A stretch of 64,000 nucleotides of DNA from Betaproteobacteria bacterium (GTDB lineage: Bacteria > Pseudomonadota > Gammaproteobacteria > Burkholderiales > Casimicrobiaceae). Location of the stretch: NCBI GenBank assembly GCA_016716425.1, contig JADJWJ010000016.1, positions 1 through 64,000 of the forward strand, in the 5' to 3' direction. How positions within the stretch are numbered: position 1 is the stretch's first letter; each line of letters opens with the position of its first letter. The notes under the pieces are model-generated. The model was given only the letters and a program-made list of their open reading frames with translations. It searched no databases and was not told the DNA's origin. A program made the translations under genes and the position numbers. Positions 46,515 through 55,677 of this stretch are shown piece after piece.

Positions 46515-48470
46515 ATGACCCAGGAGACCCAGGACCCCGCGGCCGCCGCGGCGCCCGAGACGCACGGCTTCCAGGCCGAGGTGAAGCAACTGCTGCACCT
46601 GATGATTCACTCGCTGTACAGCCACCCCGAGATCTTCCTGCGCGAGCTGATCTCCAACGCGTCGGACGCGTGCGACAAGCTGCGCTTCGAAGCGCTCGCG
46701 CACCCCGACTATCTGGAAGGCGACCCCGACCTGAAGATCGTCGTCGCGTTCGACCAGGACGCGCGCACGATCACCGTCCGCGACAACGGCGTCGGCATGT
46801 CGCGCGACGAGGTGATCGCGCACATCGGCACGATCGCGAAGTCCGGCACGCGCGAGTTCTTCGCCTCGCTGTCGGGCGACCAGGCGAAGGACGCGCGGCT
46901 GATCGGCCAGTTCGGTGTGGGCTTCTACTCGTCGTTCATCGTCGCCGACCGCGTGACGCTGGTCACCCGGCGCGCGGGGTTGCCGGCGGAGGATGGCGTG
47001 CGCTGGGAGTCGGCGGGCGAGGGCGACTACACGCTCACGCGCGTCGACCGGCCGCAGCGCGGCACCGAGGTCACGCTGCACCTGAGGGAAGGGCAGGACG
47101 AGCTGCTGTCGCGGTGGCGGCTCGCGTCGATCATCCGCAAGTACTCGGACCACATCGCGCTGCCGATCGTGATGCGCCGCGAAGTCTGGGACGGCGACAA
47201 GCAGGAATTCCGGCCGACCGACGAGGACGAGACGGTCAACCAGGCGTCCGCGCTGTGGGCGCGGCCGAAGCAGGACATCACCGCCGAGCAGTACGACGAG
47301 TTCTACAAGCACGTCGCGCACGACGGGCAACCGCCGCTCGCGCACGTGCACGCGCGCATCGAGGGCCGCACCGAGTACACGCTGCTGCTGTACGTGCCGT
47401 CGGCGGCACCGTTCGACCTGTGGGACCGCGAGCACCGGCACGGCGTCAAGCTGTACGTGCGGCGCGTGTTCATCATGGACGACGCCGAGCAGCTCATGCC
47501 GGCCTACCTGCGCTTCGTGCGCGGCGTCGTCGACTCCAACGACCTGCCGCTCAACGTCTCGCGCGAGCTCCTGCAGGAATCGCGCGACGTCGAGGCGATC
47601 CGCGGCGGTTGCGTGCGGCGCGTGCTCGACCTGCTGGACGAGCTCGCGGAGAAGGCGCCGGACAAGTACGCGACGTTCTGGCGGACGTTCGGCACCGTGC
47701 TGAAGGAAGGTTTCATCGACGACCACGGCCACCGCGACAGGCTCGCGCAGCTCGTGCGCTTCGCGTCGACGGCGGGCGGCACCGACGCGCAGGACGCGTC
47801 GCTCGCGGCGTACGTCGCGCGGATGAAGGATGGCCAGCAGGCGATCTACTACGTGACCGGCGACAGTTACGCGGCCGCGGCGGGGAGCCCGCACCTCGAG
47901 ATCTTCCGCAAGAAGGGCATCGAGGTGCTGCTGCTGTCCGACCGTGTCGACGAGTGGGTGGTGACTGCGCTCACCGAGTTCGACGGCAAGCCGCTGCATT
48001 CGGTCGCCAAGGGCGCGCTCGACCTGGGTGAGCTGGCCGACGCCGAGGAGAAGGCGCAGGCGGAGCGGGAGACCGAGGCGCTCAAGCCGCTGGTCGAACG
48101 CCTGCGGACGGCGCTCGGCGAGCGGGTCAAGGACGTGCGGGTCACGCATCGGCTGACCGACTCGCCGGCGTGCCTCGTCGTCGGCGAAAGCGAGGTCTCG
48201 GGCAACCTCGAGCGGCTGCTGAAGGCGGCCGGGCAGAAGGCACCCGCCGTGGTGCCGGTGCTGGAGATCAACCCGGCGCATGCGCTGATCCGGCGCGTCG
48301 AGCGCGAGCCCGACGAGCGGATCGCGGACTGGGCGCAGCTCGTGTTCGACGAGGCGCTGCTGGCCGAAGGCGGCGAGCTGCCGGACCCGGCCGCGTTCGT
48401 GCGCCGGCTGAACGCGCTGATGTTCGCCCCGGCACTCGACGGCGGGAGCGAAGCGCCCGCCGCGCCATGA
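46515..48470 (+). CDS. htpG: Molecular chaperone HtpG (Hsp90)
   Basis: A 651-residue ATP-dependent chaperone. N-terminal GHKL ATPase motifs LRELISNASDACDKLRF (metal-binding Asn), DNGVGMSRDEV and GQFGVGFYSSFIVAD are intact, with the middle domain LYVRRVFIMDDAEQLMPAYL and SNDLPLNVSRELLQESRDV. The dimerisation end is present. Slightly longer than the E. coli protein. It overlaps the deaminase gene by 4 bases (ATGA). Confidence 0.97.
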   Translation: MTQETQDPAAAAAPETHGFQAEVKQLLHLMIHSLYSHPEIFLRELISNASDACDKLRFEALAHPDYLEGDPDLKIVVAFDQDARTITVRDNGVGMSRDEVIAHIGTIAKSGTREFFASLSGDQAKDARLIGQFGVGFYSSFIVADRVTLVTRRAGLPAEDGVRWESAGEGDYTLTRVDRPQRGTEVTLHLREGQDELLSRWRLASIIRKYSDHIALPIVMRREVWDGDKQEFRPTDEDETVNQASALWARPKQDITAEQYDEFYKHVAHDGQPPLAHVHARIEGRTEYTLLLYVPSAAPFDLWDREHRHGVKLYVRRVFIMDDAEQLMPAYLRFVRGVVDSNDLPLNVSRELLQESRDVEAIRGGCVRRVLDLLDELAEKAPDKYATFWRTFGTVLKEGFIDDHGHRDRLAQLVRFASTAGGTDAQDASLAAYVARMKDGQQAIYYVTGDSYAAAAGSPHLEIFRKKGIEVLLLSDRVDEWVVTALTEFDGKPLHSVAKGALDLGELADAEEKAQAERETEALKPLVERLRTALGERVKDVRVTHRLTDSPACLVVGESEVSGNLERLLKAAGQKAPAVVPVLEINPAHALIRRVEREPDERIADWAQLVFDEALLAEGGELPDPAAFVRRLNALMFAPALDGGSEAPAAP

Positions 48471-49495
48471 CCTTCGACGCGATCACGCCGGATCGGGTGC
48501 CCGCGCTGCTGCGCGCGATGCCGAAGGCCGAGCTGCACATCCACATCGAGGGGTCGCTCGAGCCGGAGCTCATCTTCCGGCTCGCGCAGCGCAACGGCAT
48601 CGCTCTGCCGTACCCGAGCGTGGCGGCGCTGCGCGCCGCGTACGCGTTCACCGACCTGCAAAGCTTCCTCGACGTCTACTACGCGGGCGCCAGCGTGCTG
48701 GTGTGCGAGGACGACTTCTTCGACATGGGAATGGCGTACTTCGCACGCGCCGCGGCCGATCGCGTCGTCCACGCCGAGCTCTTCTTCGACCCGCAGACGC
48801 ACACCGGGCGCGGCGTCGCGTTCGCGACGGTGATCGGCGGGCTGTCGCGGGCGTGCGCGCAGGCGACGGCCGCCTATGGCATCGACGCGTCGCTGATCAT
48901 GTGCTTCCTGCGCCATCTCTCCGAGGCAGCGGCGTTCGCCACGCTCGAGCAGGCGCTGCCGTACCGCGACAACTTCATCGGCGTCGGGCTGGACAGCGGC
49001 GAGCGCGGCAACCCGCCGGAGAAGTTCGCGCGCGTGTTCGCGCGCTGCGGCGAGCTTGGCCTGCACCGCGTCGCGCACGCCGGCGAGGAGGGGCCGCCGG
49101 CGTACATCGAGGCGGCGCTCGACGTGCTGCACGCCGAGCGGATCGACCACGGCGTGCGCTGCACCGAGGACCCGGCGCTGGTCGCGCGCCTCGCGCGCGA
49201 CCGGGTGCCGCTGACGGTGTGCCCGCTGTCCAACGTCAAGCTGTGCGTGTACCCGGATCTCGCGCACCATCCGCTGGCCCGACTGCTCGACGCCGGCATC
49301 CGCGCGACGGTCAACTCCGACGATCCCGCGTATTTCGGCGGTTACGTCAGCCAGAACTTCGTCGACGCGTTCGCGGCCCTGCCGCTGACCGCGCGCGACG
49401 CCTACACGCTGGCCCGCAACGGTTTCGAGGCGAGCTTCGCCACGGACGACCGGAAGCGCGGCTGGGTCGGGCAGCTCGACGCGGTGTTCGCGTAA
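48467..49495 (+). CDS. Adenine/adenosine deaminase family protein
   Basis: A 342-residue TIM-barrel zinc hydrolase. Metal ligands are in KAELHIHIEGS, RVAHAGEEG and VNSDDPAYFGGY; catalytic Glu in HAGEEG and His in RIDHGVRC. The HIHIEGSLEPE start and NSDDPAYFGGYVSQN end resemble bacterial adenine deaminases more than adenosine deaminases, so adenine is the likelier substrate (purine salvage). Coupled to htpG by an ATGA overlap, an uncommon pairing. The stop touches a REP-like palindrome. Confidence 0.9.
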   Translation: MTFDAITPDRVPALLRAMPKAELHIHIEGSLEPELIFRLAQRNGIALPYPSVAALRAAYAFTDLQSFLDVYYAGASVLVCEDDFFDMGMAYFARAAADRVVHAELFFDPQTHTGRGVAFATVIGGLSRACAQATAAYGIDASLIMCFLRHLSEAAAFATLEQALPYRDNFIGVGLDSGERGNPPEKFARVFARCGELGLHRVAHAGEEGPPAYIEAALDVLHAERIDHGVRCTEDPALVARLARDRVPLTVCPLSNVKLCVYPDLAHHPLARLLDAGIRATVNSDDPAYFGGYVSQNFVDAFAALPLTARDAYTLARNGFEASFATDDRKRGWVGQLDAVFA

Positions 49496-49546
49496 GGGTC
49501 TGACCCCTAACATGCACTCTACTTCATGTTAAGGGTCAGACCCCTT
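49494..49546. repeat. REP-like palindrome, unit 1
   Basis: GGGTCTGACCCC-TAACATG, an 11-base loop, then CATGTTA-AGGGTCAGACCCC, nearly perfect. Starts on the last bases of the deaminase stop codon. Confidence 0.8.
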
Positions 49547-49603
49547 GGCAAGTCGCACCTCCAGCAACCAGTTGAATCTGTGCGAAAGTTGGCCGGACGG
49601 CAG

Positions 49604-49655
49604 TGGGGTCTGACCCTTAACATGCATTCCAGTGCATGTTGGGGGTCAGACCCTA
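49604..49655. repeat. REP-like palindrome, unit 2
   Basis: TGGGGTCTGACCCTTAACAT opens the left arm and GCATGTTGGGGGTCAGACCC closes the right. Same core as unit 1, 59 bases away. Its end contains the TAG stop of the convergent phospholipase D-type gene (49653-49655). Confidence 0.8.
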
Positions 49656-51305
49656 CAGTTGCTGCTCCGGCACGAACGGCGCGAGGAGCAGGTTCTGCAC
49701 GCGCAGGAAGAGCGAGGTGTCCGGCTCGGTGTCGAGCAGCACTTCCTTGTCGTCGTCCATCGTCGCCCAGGCAAGCGACCGGCCGTCGGCGCCGAACTGC
49801 AGCCGATACGCGCTTTGCAGCTTGCTGATGTGGATGACCCGCAGCACCTCCTTCGCGAGTTCCGGGCTCTCGACGACGATGCCGAGCTCGGTGTTCTTGC
49901 CGGCGGAGCGTGGATCGAGGTTCATCGACCCGACGAAGACGAACTTGCGGTCGACGACCGCGAGCTTGGCGTGCAGCCGCCCGAGCGAAGCGCCCGGCCA
50001 GTGCAGCCGCTGGTTGCGCTGTACGCGCGTCGGCGACAGTTCGTAGAGGTCCACGCCGACGCGCAGCAGCGCTTCCCGGTAGCGGGCGTAGCCGGTGTGC
50101 ACGAGCGGCTCGTCGTTGGCGGCGAGCGAGTTGGTCAGGATCGTCACCTTGACGTCGCGCCGGCGCAGCTCGCCGAACGCCTGCACGCCCATCGTGCCCG
50201 GCACGAAGTACGGCGACGACAGCACGACCTCGCGCTGCGCCGCCGTCACGAGGTCCATCACGCTCATCGACACGCTCATGCTGCGCGCCATCTCGTCGCT
50301 CTCGGCGACCACCTTGTCGGGCGAATCCGCGAACGCCGACGCGCGACCCCAGTGCAGGCCGAGACGGCCGCCGTCGAAGTCCTCGCTGACCGGCCCGTAG
50401 CCCAGGATGTCCACCGGCGGCAGCGCGACCTCCATCATCGGGTCGCCGTCGTCGACCAGCCGGTCGAACTGCCGCTGCAGCCCCGTGGCGTCGAGGCCGG
50501 TGGCCACGATCGCCTGCACCGGATGCACGTGCGGGCTGTTCCAGTAGGTGTCGAAGATCTTGCCGAGCTGCGGCACGACGGCGCCGACGATCAGCGCATC
50601 CAGGTCGACGAAGTTGTCGGTCGTGCTGCGCATGAAGTACTCGTCGGCGATGTTGCGGCCGCCGACGACGGCGATCGCGCTGTCGGCGAGGAAGAGCTTG
50701 TTGTGCATCCGGCGGTTGAGGCGCCGGATGTCGAACAGCGACGCGACGTACTTGGCGCCGATGCCGTCGCGGCCGCAGCAGAACGGGTTGAACAGCCGCA
50801 CCTCGACGTTCGGGAACGCGGCCAGCCCGAGGAACAGCGCGTCGCCGCCCACCGTGTACAGGTCGTCGACCAGCAGGCGCACGCGCACGCCGCGCAGCGC
50901 GGCGTCGCGTACGTTGCGCAGCAGCAGATGACCGGTGCGGTCGCTGTGGATGTGGTAGTACTGGAGGTCGAGGGACCGGGTGGCGCGGCGGGCGAGTTCG
51001 ACGCGCGCGTCGAGCGAGTAGTAGCCCATCGGCAGCAGCCGGAATCCCGACAGGTCCGGGCCGGGGAGCGAGGCCTGCGCGAGCCGGACGAGGGGGCTGT
51101 CCGGCGACGGCGGCAGCGCGGTCGTCTGCGGCGCGTCGCCGCGCGGTGGCAGCGCACCGCAGCCGGCGAGCGCCACGACGGCAAGCAACGCGACCGCCCG
51201 TAAGGCGGCGCGGCCGGCGTCGACCAACTGCAATGAACGCCAGGCCCCGGCGCCGCGCTTGGCGGCAACGGGGCGTCCGGCAGGATTGCAGACGGAGGAC
51301 TTCAT
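49653..51305 (-). CDS. Phospholipase D-family lipoprotein (cardiolipin synthase C-like)
   Basis: Up to 550 residues with two HKD motifs: MHNKLFLADSAIAVVGGRN and LHAKLAVVDRKFVFVGSMN, the paired active sites of PLD enzymes. VALAGCGALPP is a lipobox, so the protein is lipid-anchored in the envelope. Size and layout suit ClsC-type phosphatidyltransferases, which join phospholipids into cardiolipin. The start is unsure: ATG 51305 overlaps the divergent peroxiredoxin start, and TTG 51233 would put the signal peptide right at the N-terminus. Confidence 0.88.
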   Translation of the reverse strand: MKSSVCNPAGRPVAAKRGAGAWRSLQLVDAGRAALRAVALLAVVALAGCGALPPRGDAPQTTALPPSPDSPLVRLAQASLPGPDLSGFRLLPMGYYSLDARVELARRATRSLDLQYYHIHSDRTGHLLLRNVRDAALRGVRVRLLVDDLYTVGGDALFLGLAAFPNVEVRLFNPFCCGRDGIGAKYVASLFDIRRLNRRMHNKLFLADSAIAVVGGRNIADEYFMRSTTDNFVDLDALIVGAVVPQLGKIFDTYWNSPHVHPVQAIVATGLDATGLQRQFDRLVDDGDPMMEVALPPVDILGYGPVSEDFDGGRLGLHWGRASAFADSPDKVVAESDEMARSMSVSMSVMDLVTAAQREVVLSSPYFVPGTMGVQAFGELRRRDVKVTILTNSLAANDEPLVHTGYARYREALLRVGVDLYELSPTRVQRNQRLHWPGASLGRLHAKLAVVDRKFVFVGSMNLDPRSAGKNTELGIVVESPELAKEVLRVIHISKLQSAYRLQFGADGRSLAWATMDDDKEVLLDTEPDTSLFLRVQNLLLAPFVPEQQL

Positions 51306-51840
51306 GAACCGCTTGGTCGTCGCTGCACTCGTTGCCCTTACGGCGGCAATCCCGGCGCGGGCCGCACTCGACGTCGGCGACCCGGCGCCCGACTTCACGA
51401 CCGAGGCCGCGCGGGCCGGCACGGTGTTCCGCTATTCGCTCGCCGAGGCGCTCAGGAAGGGCCCGGTGGTTCTCTACTTCTTCCCGGCGGCGTATTCGGA
51501 GGGGTGTTCGATCGAGGCGCACCAGTTCGCCGAGGCGATGCCGGAGTTCGAGGCGCTCGGCGCAACGGTCGTCGGCGTGTCCGCCGACGACATCGACACC
51601 CTGACCAAATTCTCCGTGCAGGCGTGCCAGAGCCGCTTCCCGGTGGCGTCCGACGCGTCGCAGGCGGTCATGAAGTCGTTCGACGCCGTCATGCGCACGC
51701 GACCCGAGTACGCCAACCGCATCTCGTACGTGATCGCGCCGGACGGCAAGATCGTCTTTCACTACCTGAGCCTCAACCCGACCCGGCACGTCGACCGGAT
51801 GCTGGCGGCGCTGCGCAGCTGGGCGGCCGCGCGCAAGTGA
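51304..51840 (+). CDS. Secreted peroxiredoxin (AhpC/TSA, PrxQ-like)
   Basis: A 178-residue thiol peroxidase with a Sec signal ending near ARAAL. The active site is FPAAYSEGCSIEA: Pro 61, Ser 65 in place of the usual Thr, and peroxidatic Cys about 68. A second cysteine in SVQACQSRFP is a candidate resolving Cys. It probably reduces peroxides in the periplasm with an unidentified thiol donor. GGAG lies at 51294-51297, before ATG 51304. Confidence 0.88.
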   Translation: MNRLVVAALVALTAAIPARAALDVGDPAPDFTTEAARAGTVFRYSLAEALRKGPVVLYFFPAAYSEGCSIEAHQFAEAMPEFEALGATVVGVSADDIDTLTKFSVQACQSRFPVASDASQAVMKSFDAVMRTRPEYANRISYVIAPDGKIVFHYLSLNPTRHVDRMLAALRSWAAARK

Positions 51841-51961
51841 CGAAGACCGGGCCGCCGGTGGCCCTCGCCGCACGGCTATAATCGTCGCCGACCACGAGAG
51901 CGCGCCGTTCGCGAGCGCGCCGGGAAGTCTGCCAACGGGGTTACTCGATGTCCTTGCTGCG

Positions 51962-53632
51962 ATGCCCGCGCTGACCGCGGGCGGTCTCACGACCGTCTTC
52001 GCGCCCGTTGCCGTGCTGATCGCCGTAACAGCCATACTGACAGTAGTGGCTTGGTACCTGCCCTCCGCGCGCGGCGACCTCCTCGTGGGGGCCGGCATCG
52101 CGGCGATCGCCGCGGGCGCGACCGCCACGGTCCTGCTGTACCGGGAGGTGCGGCGGCGGGAGGTCGCCGATTCCGGCTTGCGCGACGCCGAAGCGCTCGC
52201 GAGCGAGCTCGTCGAATCCGCGATGGACCCGATCGTGACGGTGGACGCGGCGCAGCGCATCGTCGCCTGCAACAGCGCGGCGGAGGCGGTGTTTCGCTGG
52301 CCGCGCACCGCCATCGTCGGACAGCCGCTCGACGCGCTGATCCCGCCGCGTTTCCACGCGGCGCACCGAGGCCACATCGACCGGTTCGGGGCCACCGGCG
52401 TGACGTCACGCCGCATGGGGGCCGAGGCCGTGCTCACCGCGCGGCGCGCCGACGGCACGGAGTTCCCGATCGAAGCGTCGATCTCGCAGCACGGGGACGG
52501 CGACCGCAAGCGTTTCACGGTCATCCTGCGCGACGTCAGCGAGCGCGTGCGCGCGCAGACGCTGCTGACCCGCAGCGAGGCGCGGCTGCGCGGCATCCTC
52601 GACTCGGCGATGGATGCGATCGTCACCATCGACGAAACGCAGCACGTCGTGCTGTTCAACGCCGCGGCCGAGGCGATGTTCGGCTGCCCGCAGGCCGAGG
52701 CGCTGGGCGCGCCGATCGCGTCGTTCATCCCCGAGCGGTTCCGGGCGGCGCACGGCGAGCACGTGCGCGCGTTCGGCGACGGCGCGTCCGTCGCGCGGCG
52801 GATGGGCGGATCGCGCATCGTCAGCGGGCTGCGCCGCGACGGCGAGGAATTCCCGATCGACGCGTCGATCTCGCGGGTCGTCGACGGCGAGCACCGGTTC
52901 TACACGGTGATCCTGCGCGACATCTCCGAGCGCGTGCGGGCGCACGAGGCGCTGCGCCGGTCGCAGGAGGAGCTGCAGGAGCTCTCGGCGACGGCGCACG
53001 TCGCGCGCGAGCAGGAGAAGGCGCGCATCGCCCGCGAACTGCACGACGAGCTCGGCCAGGCGCTGACGATGCTGCAGATGGACGTCGCGTGGTGCAAGGC
53101 GCGGCTGCCGGGCGAGCCGCCCGAGCTGGCCGCGAGGCTCGAGCGGATGGAGCAGCTGCTGAAGACGACGGTCGCCGCCACGCGGCGCATCGCCGCCGAC
53201 CTGCGGCCGCTGATGCTCGACGACCTGGGGCTGGTGCCGGCGGTCGAGTGGCTGGTCGAGAACTTCACGCAGCGCACGGGCGTACCCTGCACGCTCGCCA
53301 TTGCCGACCCCGAGCTCGAGCTTCCGGGCATGCATTCCAACGCGGTGTTCCGCATCGTGCAGGAGGCGCTGACCAATGCGGCGAAGCACGCGCGCGCCTC
53401 GCGCGTCGAGGTGTCGATCGGCCGCGACGGCGACGGTGTGGTCGTCCGCGTGCGCGACGACGGCAAGGGCTTTTCGCCGGCCGACCCGCGGAAGCCGCAA
53501 TCGTTCGGGCTGGTGGGCCTGCGCGAGCGGGCGTCGCTGCTGCGTGGCGAGGCGCGGATCGCGAGCGGCGAAGGGGCCGGCACGACGGTCGAGGTGCGGT
53601 TCCCGGTGGCGGCACCCGGAGGCGCACCGTGA
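51962..53632 (+). CDS. PAS-domain sensor histidine kinase, NarX/HisKA_3 type
   Basis: A 556-residue membrane kinase. Two helices (about 8-30 and 38-58) are followed by two PAS domains (about 78-195 and 205-320), each ending VILRDxSERVRA, then the HisKA_3 phosphoacceptor ARELHDELGQALTMLQ and an HATPase with EALTNAAKHA, RDDGKGF and GLVGLRERA. The two PAS domains look duplicated. Coupled by GTGA overlap to its NarL-type partner. No periplasmic sensor loop, so the PAS domains sense inside the cell. Confidence 0.92.
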   Translation: MPALTAGGLTTVFAPVAVLIAVTAILTVVAWYLPSARGDLLVGAGIAAIAAGATATVLLYREVRRREVADSGLRDAEALASELVESAMDPIVTVDAAQRIVACNSAAEAVFRWPRTAIVGQPLDALIPPRFHAAHRGHIDRFGATGVTSRRMGAEAVLTARRADGTEFPIEASISQHGDGDRKRFTVILRDVSERVRAQTLLTRSEARLRGILDSAMDAIVTIDETQHVVLFNAAAEAMFGCPQAEALGAPIASFIPERFRAAHGEHVRAFGDGASVARRMGGSRIVSGLRRDGEEFPIDASISRVVDGEHRFYTVILRDISERVRAHEALRRSQEELQELSATAHVAREQEKARIARELHDELGQALTMLQMDVAWCKARLPGEPPELAARLERMEQLLKTTVAATRRIAADLRPLMLDDLGLVPAVEWLVENFTQRTGVPCTLAIADPELELPGMHSNAVFRIVQEALTNAAKHARASRVEVSIGRDGDGVVVRVRDDGKGFSPADPRKPQSFGLVGLRERASLLRGEARIASGEGAGTTVEVRFPVAAPGGAP

Positions 53633-54279
53633 TCCGCGTGGTGATCGCCGACGATCACACGATCCTGCGCGAGGGTCTGAAGCAGCTGCTGCAATCCGCC
53701 CCCGATCTGTCCGTCGTCGGCGAGGCCGGCGACGGGCACGAGGTGCTGGCACGGGTGCGCGGCGTGGACTTCGACGTGCTGCTGCTCGACATGTCGATGC
53801 CGGGCAGGAGCGGGATGGAACTGATCCGCCAGGTCAAGGCGGAGCGCCCGAAGCTGCGCGTGCTGGTGCTGTCGATGCACGAGGAGCACCAGTACGCGGT
53901 GCGGGCCATCCGTGCGGGCGCCGCGGGCTACCTGACGAAGGAGAGCGCCGCGCTGGAGCTCGTCGCGGCCATCCGCAAGGTGGCCGGAGGCGGCGCGTTC
54001 ATCAGCGCGGAGGTGGCCGAGCAGCTCGCGCTGTCGTCGATGCCGCGCGCCGAAGGGCCGCCGCACACGCTGCTGTCCGACCGCGAGTACCAGGTGTTTC
54101 GGCGGCTGGTCGCGGGTGCCGCCGTCACGCAGATCGCCGGCGACCTCAGCCTGTCGGTGAAGACCGTCAGCACGCACAAGGCGCGACTGATGGAGAAGCT
54201 CGGCGTGGCGAACCAGGCCGAGCTCATCCACTACGCGCTGAAGCACCGGCTGTCCGACGACCCCAACGCGCCCGCCTGA
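53629..54279 (+). CDS. NarL/FixJ-family response regulator
   Basis: A 216-residue DNA-binding regulator: receiver with acidic pocket ADDH, phospho-Asp in VLLLDMSMPGRSG and Lys in GYLTKESA; LuxR-type HTH in TQIAGDLSLSVKTVSTHKAR and LMEKLGVANQAELI. GTG 53629 overlaps the kinase stop, marking a two-component pair. A GGGGTAGG-N6-CCTACCCC palindrome 64 bases after its stop is a candidate target. Confidence 0.93.
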   Translation: MIRVVIADDHTILREGLKQLLQSAPDLSVVGEAGDGHEVLARVRGVDFDVLLLDMSMPGRSGMELIRQVKAERPKLRVLVLSMHEEHQYAVRAIRAGAAGYLTKESAALELVAAIRKVAGGGAFISAEVAEQLALSSMPRAEGPPHTLLSDREYQVFRRLVAGAAVTQIAGDLSLSVKTVSTHKARLMEKLGVANQAELIHYALKHRLSDDPNAPA

Positions 54280-54336
54280 CGCGCCGCAGGGGCGGCAGGC
54301 CAAGTCGGTCGTGCGCCGCGGACGCAGCGTCGCGCG

Positions 54337-54370
54337 GGACCGGGGGTAGGCGGATTCCTACCCCGGGTCC
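54337..54370. promoter_or_regulatory. Near-perfect palindrome upstream of receiver gene
   Basis: GGACC-G-GGGGTAGG, spacer CGGATT, CCTACCCC-G-GGTCC. It ends 95 bases before the next ATG (54465). Lacks a T-run, so an operator for the adjacent NarL-type regulator is more likely than a terminator; unproven. Confidence 0.5.
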
Positions 54371-54464
54371 GGCGGTCGCCGACCCCGCGAATCAGCGGCG
54401 CCCGATCGGCGCGATCAGCGCTCGCCGATGGGCGGCGGTCGCGGCGCCGCCGATACTGGTCCTC

Positions 54465-54848
54465 ATGGCATCCCTCCATCCCAAGGTGTTCATCGTCGAT
54501 GACTCGCCGTCGATGCGCGTGCGTCTGTCCGAACTCCTGGGCGAGATCGACGGCGTGGACGTCGTCGGCGAGGCCGGCACGCCGGGCGACGCGATCGCCG
54601 GCATCCTCCGCGTCCATCCCCAGTACGTGCTGCTCGACTACCAGCTCGAAGGCGGCACGGGGCTCGACGTGCTGCGCGCCGTGCATCCGCAGGATCCCGG
54701 CGTGGTGTTCATCGTGCTCACCAACCACGCCACGCCGCAGTACCGCAATGCCTGCCTCGAGGCGGGCGCGCAGCATTTCCTCGACAAGTCGTCCGAGTTC
54801 GGCCGCATCAAGGAAGTCATCGCCGGACTCGAGGCCACGCCACACTGA
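54465..54848 (+). CDS. Single-domain response regulator (CheY-like)
   Basis: A 127-residue receiver without output domain: VDDSPSMRVR acidic pocket, phospho-Asp in YVLLDYQLEGG, Thr in IVLTNHATPQ and Lys in HFLDKSSEF. It may act by protein contact, for example as a phosphate relay to the nearby kinase. It lies between the NarL pair and the fnr-type gene, on the same strand. Confidence 0.9.
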   Translation: MASLHPKVFIVDDSPSMRVRLSELLGEIDGVDVVGEAGTPGDAIAGILRVHPQYVLLDYQLEGGTGLDVLRAVHPQDPGVVFIVLTNHATPQYRNACLEAGAQHFLDKSSEFGRIKEVIAGLEATPH

Positions 54849-54878
54849 CGCCCCGCCATGCCGCCCAAGGAGACGCCG

Positions 54879-55667
54879 ATGGAAGCCATCGCCACCCGTG
54901 GCATTGCCCTCCCGGGCGGCCGGCGTGCCGGCGCTCCGCCGCGGCAGCTGCTGCGCGACGTCAGCGCCGACAGGGGCGCATGCCCGAACTGCAACCTGCT
55001 GCGGCTGTGCGTACCGGTCGGCTTCGAGCCGGACGTGCGGCAGCTGGTCGACCAGCTGGTGGCCAAGCGGATGCGGCTGCGCAAGGGCGACACGCTGTTC
55101 CGTCCGGGCGAGCGCTTCACGACGCTCTACGCGATCCGGCTGGGCTCGTGCAAGACGGTGCTCCTCGCCGAGGACGGCCGCGACCAGGTCTCGGGCTACC
55201 ACATGGCGGGCGACATCATCGGCACCGACGGCATCGCGCGCGAGTTGCACGAATGCCAGGCGATCGCGCTCGAGGACACCGAGGTGTGCGCCATTCCGTT
55301 CGCGCGCGTCGAGGAACTGTCGCGCGCGAGCCTGCAGGTGCTGCGCAACGTGCACCGGATGCTCGCCACCGAGATCGCGCGCGACCGGCACGTGATGCTG
55401 ATGCTGGGCACGATGCGCGCCGACCAGCGGCTCGCGGCGTTTCTGCTCGACCTCGCGCAGCGTTACCACGCGCGCGGCTATTCGTCGTCCGAGTACGTGC
55501 TGCGGATGACGCGCGACGAGATCGGCAGCTACCTGGGCCTGAAGCTCGAGACGGTCAGCCGCCTCCTGTCGCGGATGCACCGCGAAGGACTGATCCAGGT
55601 GCAGGGCCGCACGATCAAGCTGCTCGACCCCGTCGGCCTCAAGTCGCTCGTCGAAACCAGCCAGTAG
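54879..55667 (+). CDS. FNR-type Crp/Fnr family transcription regulator
   Basis: A 262-residue oxygen-responsive regulator. ATG 54879 is set by AAGGAG at 54867-54872; ATG 54858 is an alternative. Cluster ligands match E. coli FNR: Cys 35, 38 and 44 in ACPNCNLLRLC and Cys 137 in TEVCAIPF. The cyclic-nucleotide-like barrel has YAIRLGSCKTV and GDIIGTDGIA, and the HTH is DEIGSYLGLKLETVSRLLSR, with the E--SR residues that read TTGA half sites. An intact [4Fe-4S] sensor is therefore expected: active as a dimer without oxygen. A matching site is at 57528-57541. Confidence 0.93.
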   Translation: MEAIATRGIALPGGRRAGAPPRQLLRDVSADRGACPNCNLLRLCVPVGFEPDVRQLVDQLVAKRMRLRKGDTLFRPGERFTTLYAIRLGSCKTVLLAEDGRDQVSGYHMAGDIIGTDGIARELHECQAIALEDTEVCAIPFARVEELSRASLQVLRNVHRMLATEIARDRHVMLMLGTMRADQRLAAFLLDLAQRYHARGYSSSEYVLRMTRDEIGSYLGLKLETVSRLLSRMHREGLIQVQGRTIKLLDPVGLKSLVETSQ

Positions 55668-55677
55668 GGCGGACGTC

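Noticed and set aside
49494..49655. Two-repeat CRISPR or attachment sites
   Set aside because: Each unit is itself palindromic, only one interval exists, and no integrase or cas gene is nearby.
54337..54370. Rho-independent terminator
   Set aside because: The stem is strong but no T-run follows on either strand.
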